Part shown: one piece after another, positions 20,454 through 20,967 of the stretch
How the letters are laid out: every line of letters starts with the position of its first letter
How positions within the stretch are numbered: the first letter of the stretch is position 1
Source: a virus
Length of the DNA: 20,967 nt
Direction: 5' to 3' (one strand)
Virus record (IMG/VR): IMGVR_UViG_3300025767_000160
Location: 1-20,967 of that record
The notes under the pieces: model-generated
What the model saw: only the letters and a program-made list of their open reading frames with translations
What the model was told of the DNA's origin: nothing
The model's database searches: none
Program-made: the position numbers and the translations under genes

Positions 20454-20584
20454 AAGAGCAAGAAAACGAACAGGAGCAGTTTATCAGAATAGCACTGGCT
20501 AAACTTCGCAAGAGCAGCCCGTACTACCCACAGAGAATTGCACTAGCTGCGAATATGTATCGTAGATGGAAATCAAGAAAGTAA
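20450..20584 (+). CDS. Small helical protein, 44 aa, TTG start
   Basis: TTG at 20450 overlaps the helicase stop (TTGA). The product, starting MKEQENEQEQFIRIALAKLR, has an acidic first third and a basic helical remainder (KSSPYYPQRIALAANMYRRW). It resembles no family I know. Coupling to the helicase, and an overlap with the next zinc-finger gene, suggest a real gene. The non-ATG start lowers confidence. Confidence 0.45.
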   Translation: MKEQENEQEQFIRIALAKLRKSSPYYPQRIALAANMYRRWKSRK

Positions 20585-20718
20585 ATACCTGCAACACCTG
20601 CAAAGAGGAACTCGATATTAAGTTCTTCTATGTGCAGAAAAGAGATGGCGTTGATGCCTACTACCGGGGTAAGTGTAAGATGTGCTACTCAAAGCACAGA
20701 AGGTATGCCGGGTACTAA
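20566..20718 (+). CDS. Stand-alone zinc-finger protein, endonuclease-VII-N-terminus-like, 50 aa
   Basis: ATG at 20566 overlaps the previous gene by 19 nt. The product, starting MEIKKVNTCNTCKEELDIKF, contains CNTC (Cys9, Cys12), a FYVQKRDGVDAYYRGK spacer and CKMC (Cys37, Cys40), then a basic end SKHRRYAGY. The 'CxxC....l..F......dG....rC..C....r.Y' arrangement is the zinc finger I know from the start of recombination endonuclease VII-like and HNH proteins, here with no nuclease domain attached. It may bind DNA or be a remnant of a larger gene. Confidence 0.65.
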   Translation: MEIKKVNTCNTCKEELDIKFFYVQKRDGVDAYYRGKCKMCYSKHRRYAGY

Positions 20719-20774
20719 GAGTTGAGCGAAGATAAGGGGGGGAGGATTATATCAGCACAATCCCCTCCTGCTCA

Positions 20775-20836
20775 TTGAGCCATAAAAGAAACAAATACGG
20801 CTCAAAGTGTAAAGTAAATGAGCCACAAAGTGTAAA
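20775..20836. promoter_or_regulatory. Alternative hairpins and direct repeats upstream of the last gene
   Basis: Arm 1 TTGAGCC (20775-20781), arm 2 GGCTCAA (20799-20805), arm 3 TGAGCC (20819-20824). Arm 2 can pair with arm 1 or arm 3 but not both. Direct repeats CAAAGTGTAAA lie at 20803-20813 and 20826-20836. The element could be an RNA switch or protein-bound repeats; neither is proven. The whole 20719-20862 gap holds no gene that I can see. Confidence 0.4.
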
Positions 20837-20862
20837 ATAGAAACCTTTAACACCAAAGAGAA

Positions 20863-20967
20863 ATGAAAAACAAAATGGCAAAATTTAAGAAAGGCGACCG
20901 AGTTCGCTACATTAGAGAAGTTGGAGATGATGGTGTCGTGTCTGGAAGTTTGGGTACTGTAGATGAA
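20863..20967 (+). CDS. SH3/KOW-like protein, 5' part only
   Basis: ATG at 20863 after accaaagagaa opens a frame of 35 codons that runs off the right edge. The visible part, starting MKNKMAKFKKGDRVRYIREV, then GVVSGSLGTVDE, has the 'kfkkGDrVryi...g.vsGslGtV' pattern of small SH3/KOW-type beta-barrels that occur in phages and may contact nucleic acid or protein. A second in-frame ATG at 20875 is a possible alternative start. It is preceded by the hairpin/repeat element and could be controlled by it. Confidence 0.7.
   Translation, partial: MKNKMAKFKKGDRVRYIREVGDDGVVSGSLGTVDE

Overview
The window looks like part of the genome of a long-tailed (siphovirus-type) phage or prophage of a Bacteroidetes host. 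Three observations support this. There is a terminase and tape-measure tail block. Several predicted promoters match the Bacteroidetes -33 TTTG / -7 TAnnTTTG pattern rather than TTGACA/TATAAT, and few genes have a recognisable Shine-Dalgarno site (starts tend to follow A-rich runs). Several small proteins also resemble families I know from Bacteroidetes phages. No integrase, capsid, portal or lysis gene, and no tRNA, is visible here.

Layout. Positions 1-10670 are on the minus strand and form one tightly packed late operon, read right to left: a small CxxC protein, small terminase, large terminase, a helical protein (tail-assembly-chaperone-like), a tail-region protein with two tandem Ig-like domains, a 58-aa zinc ribbon, a probable tail component, the 1195-aa tape measure, a probable distal tail protein, and the start of a large tail hub/fibre protein that runs off the left edge. 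Junctions are mostly TAATG or ATGA overlaps. Positions 10671-11104 are a divergent intergenic hub with tandem dyads, a 12-bp-stem hairpin, a 30-bp perfect palindrome and phased A/T-tracts.

Positions 11105-20967 are on the plus strand and hold early/replication genes. First comes a run of small, mostly unknown proteins (11105-14944), including a possible helix-hairpin-helix protein. Next is a C5-cytosine methyltransferase with a long open frame nested inside it, then a coiled-coil protein and a DnaA domain-IV-like protein whose upstream region repeats the dyads of the hub. A clear promoter at about 17245-17276 then starts a recombination cassette: single-strand annealing protein, RecE-like PD-(D/E)XK nuclease, a second DnaA-IV-like protein, and a small protein with an SSB-type acidic tip. 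It ends at a strong terminator at about 19200. Beyond it lie a DnaB/Twinkle-type helicase domain without a primase, and small zinc-finger and SH3-like genes.

How the parts fit together: the plus strand would supply modification, replication control and recombination, and the minus strand packaging and tail assembly. The dyad ACTATWATAGT occurs both at the early/late divergence point and directly upstream of the first DnaA-like gene. The most unusual items are this shared dyad with its nearby DnaA-like proteins, the frame nested in the methyltransferase, and the strand-biased CGAGGC cluster at 11306-11690. Functions for most small genes are unknown, and family names come from motif recognition by eye, not from searches.
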